From contig JACOUT010000011.1 in the NCBI GenBank assembly GCA_016177705.1, positions 62,001 to 126,000 on the forward strand: a DNA stretch of 64,000 nucleotides. The letters run 5' to 3'. The notes under the pieces were generated by a model. The model searched no databases. It was not told the origin of the DNA and saw only the letters and a list, made by a program, of their open reading frames with translations. This document shows, piece after piece, positions 26,784-36,100 of this stretch (position 1 is the first letter of the stretch; every line of letters begins with the position of its first letter). Source of the stretch: Deltaproteobacteria bacterium (GTDB lineage: Bacteria > Myxococcota > UBA727 > VGSZ01). The position numbers and the translations under genes were made by a program.

Positions 26784-29111
26784 ATGACCATCACCGAGAA
26801 CGCCGTCCGGTACCAGCTCGCACCCGATGCCCAGTGGTTGACCCTCGGCGACGCCATCATCGTCTGGGGTGGCGGCGACGTCCTCCAGCTCGAGGGCGAC
26901 TCTGCCGTCGCCGTCCGGCAAGCGCTCGACGCGCTGTCGGGGCCAAGGACCAAGGACGAGCTCGGCGACGACGCCGACGAGCTGCTCGGCTTCTTGCTCG
27001 GCGCCGGCGTAGTGCGCGAGGTGGCGCCGACGCTGCTCGTTCGGGACGGCGCGGTCGCGCAGGCGCTGCGGGCGGGCTGCGCCGTGCTGTGCGGCGAGGG
27101 CATGGCAGGGGACATCGCCAAGCGCGTGGCGGAGCTGCTGCACGCGCGCGCGGTCGCGACCTTGGGTCCGCGGGCGCTCACGCGCATGTCGGCCTTGTCC
27201 GACGTGCAGGCGCAGCTCTGGATCGGCTGCTTCAGCTCGCCCATCGATCCCGTGAACGACCTCGTCAACGAGGCGGCGCGCGCGGCCGGCCGGCTCTACC
27301 TGCCGGTGTTCCTCGACGGCAAGCGCGCCATCGTCGGCCCCATGGTCCGACCACCGGGCACCCCCGGTGACCGGGCGCAGGGGCCCTGCGCGCGCTGCGC
27401 GGTGATGCGGCTGATCGCGCGGGTGCCGTCGAACCTGCACGAGCTCTGGCAGCGCGCGCAGGACAACGGCGCCGAGCTGCACGCCGGTCAGGTCGAGAAC
27501 GCGGGCCGCGCGCGCGCGATCGCCGAGCAGGTCACCGGTTTCCTCACTGCGCTCGACGAGGCCGGCGCCATCGGCGGCGTCATCGACCCGCTCGTCAGGT
27601 TCGACCTCGAGACCAGGCTCGCGGACGCGCACCGCGTCGTGAGGAACGGGTCCTGCCGCACCTGCGGCCCGCCGCTGCCGGCGCGCGGTCACGTCCCCGA
27701 CCTCGCCGCCGGCGCCGCGCGCACCATGCAGCGCTGGCAGCAGATCCTCGCGCACGACCCCGAGCTGGTGCGGCCGCCGGAGGGGCTGTGGGAGGCGTAC
27801 AAGGACCCGGTCACCGGCATGCTCAACTACGGCGAGGAGTGGACCCACCGCGCCGGCTACTTCCGCAACCTGCCCGAGTGTTGGGGCGGCATCTCGTTCG
27901 TTCGTGAAGCCGAGTACATGTCGACCGGCATGATGGGCGTGAACGGCACGGGCGCCACGCTCGAGGAGATGCGCCTGGTCTCGTTCAGCGAAGGCATGGA
28001 GCGCTACGCGCAGTACTCGCACCGCCCCGCCGTCGTCGACGTGCCCTACCGCGACGTGGCCGCGTACGCCTACGACCCGCGCAAGATCGCGCTGCACGAT
28101 GAGGAGCAGTACGCCACGCCGGGCTTCCCGCGACCGCGCTTCCGCGAGGAGGATCCGCTGCGGTGGACATGGGGCTACGGCTTGGTGCGCGGCCAGGCAA
28201 AGCTGTTCCCGCAAGAGCTCATCACCATCAACCTGACCGACGTCGTCTATCCGCACCGCATCTTCACGCAAAACCTGAGCACGGGCGGCAGCTCGCATGC
28301 CAGCTACACGAAGGCGTTGCTGAACTCGCTGCGCGAGCACGTCGAGCGCGATGCGCTCATGATCGCCTGGTACAAGCGTATCCCGCTGCCGCACGTGGAG
28401 ATGCCCGAGAAGGTCGGCGACCCCTACTGCGACGACCTGCTCTCGTTCCTGCGCGGCGCCGGCGTCGAGCTGACCGTGCTCGACATGCGGCTCGATTTCC
28501 CCATCCCGACCTTCCTCATCCTCGGGCGGCTGAAGGAGACGGTCGGCTGCTTCTACGCGGGCGGCACCGTCGGATGCGCCACCGCCGATCTCGATCCGCT
28601 GGCCGCGCTCGGCCGCGGCCTCGGCGAGATGCGCATTCACTACGAGACGCTGGCGCTGACGCCGCACCCCCAGAAGGAGTGGACCCAGTTCCCCTACAAC
28701 CCGACGGACCCGACCATGGGCTGGCGCGGTTGGTGGCCGAACTACATGGCCTACCTGAACCCCGCGCTCTTGCCGTGCTTCCGCTTCCTCGACGAGTCGC
28801 CGTATCGCTTGCGCTTCTCCGACATCAAGGGGTTCGAGCAAGGCTCGCCGGTGCAGAGCCGTGACATGCTGATCGCGATGTACGACAAGTGCGGTCTGGA
28901 GCCCTACGTGTGGGACCTCGTGGAGGACCCTGTGGTCAAGGAGAGCGGCTTTCGCGTGCTGAAGGTCGAGGTGCCGGGCATGGTGCCGCTGGTGCCCGGC
29001 CGCCAGAGCCGGCGCCTCCACGTGCCGCGGCTCGAGGCGGTCGCGCGCCTGGTCGGTCGACCCTGCCTACCCGTGGGCGAGATCAACCCCGACAGCCACC
29101 TCGAGGCCTGA
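26784..29111 (+). CDS. Fused TOMM cyclodehydratase (E1-like domain plus YcaO)
   Basis: A 775-residue fused E1-like/YcaO cyclodehydratase, the enzyme type that turns Cys, Ser or Thr of a ribosomal peptide into azolines using ATP. The N-terminal part starts with a PqqD-like winged helix (residues 7-80) and has the zinc-site cysteine pairs C202-x2-C205 and C291-x2-C294 of the E1-like partner. The YcaO part (about 370-775) has the ATP-site blocks SFSEGMERYAQ (S402, E403, E406, R407) and LREHVERDALMIAWY (E518, E521, R522, D523). The C-terminus ends NPDSHLEA and lacks the Pro-rich PxPxP tail of many azoline-forming YcaOs. A flavin dehydrogenase that would oxidise azolines to azoles is not encoded nearby. 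It is 12 bases after the fusion gene and 124 before the precursor peptide. Confidence 0.92.
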   Translation: MTITENAVRYQLAPDAQWLTLGDAIIVWGGGDVLQLEGDSAVAVRQALDALSGPRTKDELGDDADELLGFLLGAGVVREVAPTLLVRDGAVAQALRAGCAVLCGEGMAGDIAKRVAELLHARAVATLGPRALTRMSALSDVQAQLWIGCFSSPIDPVNDLVNEAARAAGRLYLPVFLDGKRAIVGPMVRPPGTPGDRAQGPCARCAVMRLIARVPSNLHELWQRAQDNGAELHAGQVENAGRARAIAEQVTGFLTALDEAGAIGGVIDPLVRFDLETRLADAHRVVRNGSCRTCGPPLPARGHVPDLAAGAARTMQRWQQILAHDPELVRPPEGLWEAYKDPVTGMLNYGEEWTHRAGYFRNLPECWGGISFVREAEYMSTGMMGVNGTGATLEEMRLVSFSEGMERYAQYSHRPAVVDVPYRDVAAYAYDPRKIALHDEEQYATPGFPRPRFREEDPLRWTWGYGLVRGQAKLFPQELITINLTDVVYPHRIFTQNLSTGGSSHASYTKALLNSLREHVERDALMIAWYKRIPLPHVEMPEKVGDPYCDDLLSFLRGAGVELTVLDMRLDFPIPTFLILGRLKETVGCFYAGGTVGCATADLDPLAALGRGLGEMRIHYETLALTPHPQKEWTQFPYNPTDPTMGWRGWWPNYMAYLNPALLPCFRFLDESPYRLRFSDIKGFEQGSPVQSRDMLIAMYDKCGLEPYVWDLVEDPVVKESGFRVLKVEVPGMVPLVPGRQSRRLHVPRLEAVARLVGRPCLPVGEINPDSHLEA

Positions 29112-29235
29112 CCGTCTCGATGTCGACCGCCGCGGCGGAGGGGTGGTAGCATGACCGTGCGTCGAGAAATCGATGGCAAGCGACTCGGGATCCGCCTACA
29201 TCGCTCACGCGACATGGCGACTCCGGGGAGACACC

Positions 29236-29349
29236 ATGGACCAGAACAATCAGCCGAAGAAGACGCTCAAGTTGCAGGTGAAGAAGCTCGAGCCCAAGTC
29301 CGCGCCTGCGAAGTGCGCGGCGTCGAGCCCGATCATCGGCGCGACCTGA
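29236..29349 (+). CDS. Candidate RiPP precursor peptide (37 residues)
   Basis: A short gene with the best ribosome site in the locus: GGGGAG five bases before ATG. It encodes 37 residues. The leader half is Lys-rich with the amphipathic motif LKLQVKKLEP at residues 11-20, similar in style to leader motifs bound by PqqD/RRE domains. The C-terminal part reads AKCAASSPIIGAT at residues 25-37, with one Cys, two Ser and one Thr, all possible targets of a YcaO cyclodehydratase. A likely leader/core boundary lies around residues 22-26, but this is inference. Directly behind comes a strong terminator. The position right after the YcaO gene and the leader/core composition make it a convincing precursor, although no homologue could be searched. 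Confidence 0.85.
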   Translation: MDQNNQPKKTLKLQVKKLEPKSAPAKCAASSPIIGAT

Positions 29350-29371
29350 GCGGTCCGAGTCGGTAAGGTCT

Positions 29372-29406
29372 GACCTGCCCGCCTCGTGCGGGCAGGTCTT
29401 TTTTTT
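29372..29406 (+). terminator. Rho-independent terminator after the precursor peptide
   Basis: A perfect 11-base stem (GACCTGCCCGC paired with GCGGGCAGGTC) with a five-base loop CTCGT, followed by eight T. It sits 22 bases after the precursor stop and would end the biosynthetic transcript. It is the clearest intrinsic terminator in the window. Confidence 0.95.
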
Positions 29407-29417
29407 CGAGGGTGCAG

Positions 29418-32400
29418 ATGCGTCGTTCACTCCTGCTCCTGGTCGCGCTCGCGGGGTGCGAATGCGTCGAGCCGATCGCGAACCCCGACCCGCTGCCACC
29501 GTACTTGCTGCAGAAAGCGACCTTCGAGGACGGCGCCGAGTGGTGGCTGCAGCGCACGGTCATCGACGTGCCCTACGTCGCCCAATTCACCTTCGTCGGC
29601 GATGGCGACTATCCCGACCGCGTCCGTTTCCAGGTGGAGGAAGACTTCCTCATCGCGGTGCGCACCACCCCCGTGATCGTCGGGGCCTCGCCCGACACCG
29701 CGGGCGTCAACGACTACGAAGCGCCTGTGGCCTTCTGGCCGATCAAGCGCCACTTCGACGTCATCGAGGGGCAGATCATCGAGGTGCCGAAGCGCCCCTG
29801 GTACGAGCGAGGCTGGTTCGAGGTCGACTGGGCCCACGAGCAGTCGGGCACCTACCGCTTCACGCTCGGCGCTGTCGAGCAGGTCGCCCGCGAGGTGCCG
29901 GCGTACTACGAGATGCGCCCGGACGATGAGAACGCGCCCATCTTCAGCGCCGACTACGTCGACTTCACGACCCACCTCACCATCAAAGCGACCGAAGGCG
30001 ACGACCCCGAGGGGATCCGCCACAACCTGTGCTTGAACATCTCGAGCAGCGCCACCGCCGTCGATGCGCTCGATTGCGCGCCGCTCGACGTAGCGTTCCG
30101 CACGTCGCTCTACCGCATCCCCGCCGATCACGACTACGAGCCGCTCAAGCGCACCCGCGGCAACGTCGTCGACAATCGCTGGTTCTTTCGCTTCTTCCGC
30201 ATGGGCAACCTGACGCTCGACGACGAGTACGGCCTGGCGGATCGCGGCGTCGACCTGAACATCTCTCGGTACAACACGTGGGTCGACGCCTTCGACGCCG
30301 CCGGCGCGCGCATCCCGCTGTATCAGCGCGGTGTGAAGCAGATCCCGTTTCACGTGCTCGGCGGCTTCCCGACGGAGATGCTGCCCGAGCTGCAAGCGGC
30401 GCTCGACGAATGGAACGGCGCCATGCGCACCACGCTGGTCGAGGCGTCGACCTGGGAGTGCGTCGACGCCGGTGCGGGCGACAGCGCCACCTGCAGGGCA
30501 GGGGCGGAGGCGCAGGTGCCGGCGAGCGTGCTCGTGCTCTGCCCCAACGCGCCGGTCCAAGAGGGCGATGCAGCCGCGTGCGGCGAGCCGGGCACCGCGG
30601 CGCGCTTCGGCGATCTGCGACGCAACGTCGTGCTGTGGAACACCGCGCCGACGCTGCTGCACTTCCTCGGCATCGGTTGGTGGTCCCCCGATCCGTCGAA
30701 CGGCGAGATCATCAGCTCGCACATGACCGTGTGGGGTTCGGACGTCGATCGCGCGGCCGCGCAAGCGCGGGACGCGGTGTTGCTCGCCCAGGGACGCTTG
30801 TCGCCGGAGGAGATCACCTCCGGCGGCTACATCGTGCCCTACCTCGATGACCTGCAGTCGCTCAGCAACGACCCCTACGCCCCGCTCGCGCCCCCCGCGC
30901 TGGGTGCTGCTCCGCCACCGCCGCCCGACGGCGCGCCGCCGCCGCCGTCCGACGGGCAGCGGGGTGCCATCGCGACGGTGCTCGGCGGGCTGCCCCAGGT
31001 CCGCGCCGACGCCCTCGCTCCCGCCATCGGTACTCCCTACGAGCTGCTCGCGCTCGATCCCGAGGACCTGCTGCTGCGCGGCCTCGATCCGCTCGCGACG
31101 GAGCTGACGCAGCAGACGGTCGCGCAGGTCTCGTCGCTACGGCAGCCGTACCACCAGAGCCAGGACGCCAGGAACAAGCTCGCCGCTCGCATCGAGGCCG
31201 TCGGCGGCGATCTCGACCTCCCCGCGGACCTCGACATCGCCTCGCTCGTCGAGGACTTCGCCGGCGCCGACCCCGAGGCGATCTACCAGTTCATTCGTCT
31301 TCGCTATGCGCGCTGGGTGTTCACGCACGAGCTCGGCCACATCCTGGGCCTGCGCCACAACTTCGGCGGTTCCTACGACGCGATGAACTACCAGCCCGAG
31401 TACTGGGCGCTGCGCAACGACGGCAGCCTCGGCCCGCGCTACCTCGACCCGCTCACGCAAGCCGAGCGCGACGGCGACATCGACAGCTTCGCCTACGCCT
31501 CCATCATGGACTACTACTCGTCGGCCGCCGGCGCTCCGACCAAGCTCGGCTACTACGACAAGGCGGCGATCGCGTACGGCTACGGCAGCCTCGTGGAGGT
31601 GTTCAACGACATCACGCCCGCGGGGAAGGACTACCTGCGCTTTCACTGGCTGTCGCCGCCGCTCAACGTCGCCGCGCCGGTGATCGTGCCGGACGCCACC
31701 CGCCCGAGCGGCCATCGGCACACGGGCCTGCACTACTCGAAGCTGCGCTCGGTGCTCGGCGACCTCTCGGCTCGTTCGTTCGTGCCGTTGAGCCACTTGC
31801 AGGACGTGAACCTCTGGGGCGAGCTGTTGTCGGACGAGAGCGGTCGCGTCGTGGTGCCGTACAACGCCTGCACCGACGGCTACAGCGACGTCACGGCGTG
31901 GTGTCTGCGCTACGACAAGGGCGGCGATCCGTACGAGATCATCACCAGCACCATCAATTGGTACCGCTCGTACTACGTGTTCAACAGCTTCCGGCGCGGT
32001 CGCGCGGATTTCTCGAGCGCCGACTACACCGATCAGATCTGGAGCCGGGTGTTCGCACCCATCCGCAACCTCTACGCGTTCTCCCTGCACTTTCGCTGGG
32101 AGTACGAGCCCGAGGCGTTCGACGATCCCGACTTCCTCGAGCCGCTGGCAGCGGGAGTCGACGAGTCGTTCACGTTCTTGGTGCGCCTGCTGGCGCAGCC
32201 GCAGCCCGGCGCCTACTTCAACATCAGCAGGCCGGACGGCTTCGACTGGCTGGTGCCGACCAACGCCTTCACCGACGACCTGTCGCCGTACGACCCGACG
32301 ATCTTCCACCCCGGCGTCGAGCCGCTGCCGGACCCGTCGCAGATCGTGATGACGGTGCCGGTGGGCTCCGGGCGCTACTACCGCAGCTTCGACATCGACA

Positions 32401-33125
32401 ACTTGCGTGAGGAGCTGGTGCTCAAGAACGTGGGGAACGCGGTCGACAAGGAGATGGCCCTCGAGACGCTGCTCGATCCGCGCTTCTGGACGTTCAGCGG
32501 CATGGGCTCGTGGGCCGACTCACGGCTGTGGATGGTCAACTACTCGCGGACCTACCCTGACCAGCTGCTCGACGTGCTCGGCTCGATCGTCGCCGGCGAC
32601 GTCAACCGCGTGTCTCCGGTGTGGAACGGCACCGACGTCACCTACCGCGACTTCCGCGATGTCACGAGCGCACAACCCGCGGGCACGCCGCTCGATCCGG
32701 CGATCGGCTTCAACCTGCGCATTCGCACGCTCGTGTACGGGCTCGGGCTGCATCTCGCCGACGACTCCGACCGATCGATGCTCGACTCGGCGCGGGTGGT
32801 GCTGGTCGGCACCGGTGAGGAACCCACCTCGACCGCGCCGAGCATCGACTTCGTGGACGACATCTACACGGGCAAGACCTATCGCGCGTTCTCCCAAGTG
32901 GTCGACGGCGTCGAGCTCGGCATCGGCGCGCGCCTGATCGCGCGCGCGCAGGTGCTGCACGACGCCGCCCTCGGTCTGGGCGGTCAGACCGCGGACGAGC
33001 AGTACGACGCGGAGCGCATGCTGCGCGATCAGGTCGACCTGCTCGACATCGCGCGCGGGCTCACCAGGCGGTTCGAGGAGAGTCCGTTCGACGGTAACGC
33101 CATCGCGGACCCCACTCCCCCCTGA
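29418..33125 (+). CDS. Zinc metalloprotease lipoprotein
   Basis: A 1235-residue secreted lipoprotein. The N-terminal signal ends in the lipobox LAGC (Cys after LLLLVALAG). The zinc motif is HELGHILGLRH at residues 637-647 (HExxHxxGxxH) followed by NFGGSYDAMN, and the Met-turn block SIMDYYSS comes later. This is the HEVGHTLGLRHNF type of zinc-dependent metalloprotease (DUF4953/DUF5117-like), usually exported. The region of residues 490-520 is a Pro-rich linker. GAGGG lies five bases before the chosen ATG. It follows the RiPP terminator, so it has its own transcription; a role in maturing the RiPP is possible but not supported beyond position. Confidence 0.88.
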   Translation: MRRSLLLLVALAGCECVEPIANPDPLPPYLLQKATFEDGAEWWLQRTVIDVPYVAQFTFVGDGDYPDRVRFQVEEDFLIAVRTTPVIVGASPDTAGVNDYEAPVAFWPIKRHFDVIEGQIIEVPKRPWYERGWFEVDWAHEQSGTYRFTLGAVEQVAREVPAYYEMRPDDENAPIFSADYVDFTTHLTIKATEGDDPEGIRHNLCLNISSSATAVDALDCAPLDVAFRTSLYRIPADHDYEPLKRTRGNVVDNRWFFRFFRMGNLTLDDEYGLADRGVDLNISRYNTWVDAFDAAGARIPLYQRGVKQIPFHVLGGFPTEMLPELQAALDEWNGAMRTTLVEASTWECVDAGAGDSATCRAGAEAQVPASVLVLCPNAPVQEGDAAACGEPGTAARFGDLRRNVVLWNTAPTLLHFLGIGWWSPDPSNGEIISSHMTVWGSDVDRAAAQARDAVLLAQGRLSPEEITSGGYIVPYLDDLQSLSNDPYAPLAPPALGAAPPPPPDGAPPPPSDGQRGAIATVLGGLPQVRADALAPAIGTPYELLALDPEDLLLRGLDPLATELTQQTVAQVSSLRQPYHQSQDARNKLAARIEAVGGDLDLPADLDIASLVEDFAGADPEAIYQFIRLRYARWVFTHELGHILGLRHNFGGSYDAMNYQPEYWALRNDGSLGPRYLDPLTQAERDGDIDSFAYASIMDYYSSAAGAPTKLGYYDKAAIAYGYGSLVEVFNDITPAGKDYLRFHWLSPPLNVAAPVIVPDATRPSGHRHTGLHYSKLRSVLGDLSARSFVPLSHLQDVNLWGELLSDESGRVVVPYNACTDGYSDVTAWCLRYDKGGDPYEIITSTINWYRSYYVFNSFRRGRADFSSADYTDQIWSRVFAPIRNLYAFSLHFRWEYEPEAFDDPDFLEPLAAGVDESFTFLVRLLAQPQPGAYFNISRPDGFDWLVPTNAFTDDLSPYDPTIFHPGVEPLPDPSQIVMTVPVGSGRYYRSFDIDNLREELVLKNVGNAVDKEMALETLLDPRFWTFSGMGSWADSRLWMVNYSRTYPDQLLDVLGSIVAGDVNRVSPVWNGTDVTYRDFRDVTSAQPAGTPLDPAIGFNLRIRTLVYGLGLHLADDSDRSMLDSARVVLVGTGEEPTSTAPSIDFVDDIYTGKTYRAFSQVVDGVELGIGARLIARAQVLHDAALGLGGQTADEQYDAERMLRDQVDLLDIARGLTRRFEESPFDGNAIADPTPP

Positions 33126-33150
33126 GCGCGCGTGGTAGAAACGGCAGCAG

Positions 33151-36100
33151 ATGGCCGGTTGGCTCGAGCTCCTGAAGCTGAATGTCGCTGGGCGGCTCGA
33201 CCGCCTGTTCGGCGACGAGGTTGTGCCGGATGCGGCCACCGCGCCCTTCGTGCTCGAGCAGGGCGCGCAGGTCGCCGAGCGCTATCGACTCGAGCGAGTG
33301 CTCGGCGAAGGCGGCATGGGGCGCGTGTGGGCTGCGCGCGACCTGGTCGAGAAGCGGCCGGTTGCGCTCAAGGAGATGCGGCTGCCGGGTGGCATGAGCG
33401 ACGTGGAGCGCGAGGCGAGCGCGGTGCTTTTCCGTCGCGAGTTCTACGCGATGAAAAAGCTGCAACACCCCGGCACCGTGCGGGTGTTCGACGCCGGCAC
33501 GCTCGAGACCGGCGATCGCTATCTGACCATGGAGATCGTCGACGGCGAGGACCTCGAGCGCCTGGTCGAGAAACGACCGCTCAAGTCGGACGCGGCGTTT
33601 CAGATCCTGCTCGACCTCGCTCAGACGCTGTCGTTCATCCACGCCCGGCTGTTCGTCCACTGTGACATCAAGGCCGAGAACCTGCGGCTGACGCCGCAGA
33701 AGCGCTTGAAGCTGATGGACTTCGGCCTGATGCATCAGCTCGGCACGCCGGCGTCGAGCCAGCTCAAGGGCACCCCGGCGTACCTGGCGCCCGAGTGGCC
33801 GCGCGGCGCCGTCATCGACGCACGCACCGACCTCTACTCCGTGGGCGTGCTCGGCTTCTACCTCGTCACCGGCCGGTTCCCCTTCTCCGGCAAGAGCCTG
33901 GCCGAGATGGTCGAGGCGCACTTGCGTCGCGCGCCGCCGCGCCCCTCCACGTTCACCGAGGTCGATCCCAAGCTCGAAGCCATCTTGATGAAGCTGCTCG
34001 AGAAGGAGCCGCGCGATCGCTACGAGAGCGCGGCGGCGCTCGCGCGCGCCCTGGCGGACGCGAGCGGACGCCCCCTCGAGGAAGAGGGGCTTGCCGCCCG
34101 CGCCAGCTACTTGCACGTCGCCGACCTGGTTGGCCGCGAGCGCGAGTCCAAGGTGCTCGACGAGCGGCTCGCATCGCTGCAGTCGGGCCACTCGCGGGCG
34201 CTGTTCATCGGCGCGCCCGCCGGCGTGGGCAAGTCGCGCTTGCTCGCAGAGTTCGAGCTGAAGGCGAAGTTTGCGGAGATCCCCTTCGGGCTCGGCCAGT
34301 GCCGTCCCGAAGGCCTCGCGCCGCTCGCGCCCATCAAACAGGCGCTGCTCGCGCTCGTCCCCGTGACGCCGCCCGAGGTGTTGCAGAAGCACCGACCCAT
34401 CCTCGGCAAGCTGCTGCCGCAGCTCGCCGTCGCCGACGCGCCGACGTTCACCGATCCCGCCAAGGAGAAGATGGCGGTGCTGCAGACCATGGCGGCGTGG
34501 GTGCGCGAGGTCGCGCTCGAGAAGCCCGTCGTCCTCGTGCTCGAGGATCTGCACTGGTCCGACAACGCGACCATCGAGCTGATGAACCGCTTGATCGCGG
34601 CGCTCGACGGGACGCGCGGGCTCTTCGTCGGCACCTTCCGCAGCAACGAGCTCGGTCGCATCAGCCCGGCGCTGCAGACGCTCGACGAGGGGTTGAGCGA
34701 TCGCATCGATCTCACGTTGCTCTCGCGCGACGACGTGGCGCGCCTGGTGTCGTTGGCGGTCGCCGGCCTGGCGGTCCCGAGCGCGTTCATCGATCACCTG
34801 CACGAAAAGACCCAGGGCAACGCATTCTTCGTTACCGAGGTGCTGCGCTCGCTCGTCGAGCGGTCCCTGTTGAGCAGGAAGGGTGGCGCCTGGATCGCGA
34901 GCGGCGACTTGGGTACGCAGGCGCTGCCGGGCACCGTCGCCGAAACCGTGGGCGCGCGCCTGGCGACGCTCGCGCCGGACAAGCTGCGCTTTTTTCGCGG
35001 CTTGGCGCCCGTCGGACGCGTGCTCGAAATGGCGCTCGTCTCCGACGTGGCGGGCGTCGAGCAGCAGACGCTGTTCGAGCTGCTCGACGAGGGCGTGGAG
35101 CGCCAGTTCCTGCAATACGCCGAGGGCCGGTACTTCTTCACGCACGAGCTGGTGCGGCAGACGATCTACGACGGTACCGAGCCGGAAGCGAAGAAGCAGT
35201 CGCACGGCCGCATCGCCACCTACCTCGAGCGTGTCGCAGGCGGCAACGCCGAGGCGCAACGTCAGATCGGCTACCACTGGCGCTTGTCGCCCGATCCCAC
35301 GCGCGCCATCGACCCGCTCATGAAGGCCGGTGACTTCGCGCTCGCCAACAAGGCGCTGCTCGACGCCACGCTGCTGCTGAAGGAGGCCGCCGACCTGCTG
35401 GAATCGGCCCCCACGTTCAAGGCACGCGACAAGATCCTGCCGGGGTTGCTCGGCAAGCTGGTGGAGGTCGGCTTCTCCGGTCACCCACCGACGTGCGTCG
35501 CGTGCGCCGACAAGCTGTTCGGACTGTGGGCACCGCGCATCGAGGAAGGACAACGCAAGCTGGCGCCATTGCTGGCGGAGCTCGAGCGCGGTGATCGTGC
35601 GAAGGCCTTGCCCAAGGTCGTTCGCGAGATCGCCGTCAGCGACAAGATGGGCGCGGACGAGATGTTCCTCAAGCGGGCCGAGCTGCGCGTCTTGCAGGGA
35701 GTGGCGCTGGCCGCGATGGGCAACAAAGAGCGCGTGGTGACCGTGGTCGACGACGTGACGCGGGAGCAGCCGGAGGGCTCGCCCTATCGCCCCGCGGGGC
35801 GGCTCGCCCACGGCATCTTCAACGTCCACACCGGACGCTTCGCGTTGTTGGGCGAGCTCGCGCAGAACGTACAGGCCTTGCGCGCGGCGCGAGACGCGCT
35901 CGGCAAGCTGCCGCGCCGTCTGAGCTGGGCGCTCGGCCTGTCGGGCTACCTGCAGAACCTCTACCTCGCCATGAGCGGGCGCGCGATCGACACGGCGCTC
36001 ACCGAGGAGGGGCTCGCCATCGCCGAGGCGGGCGCGTTCGGCGACCTGCGCCTCCATCACCTGAACGCGCGCCTGACCTACGGCTGTTTCAGCGGCGACG

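Noticed and set aside
29112..29235. A second precursor peptide before the one called
   Set aside because: The short frames here overlap the called peptide in another frame, lack a ribosome site and have no leader-like motif.
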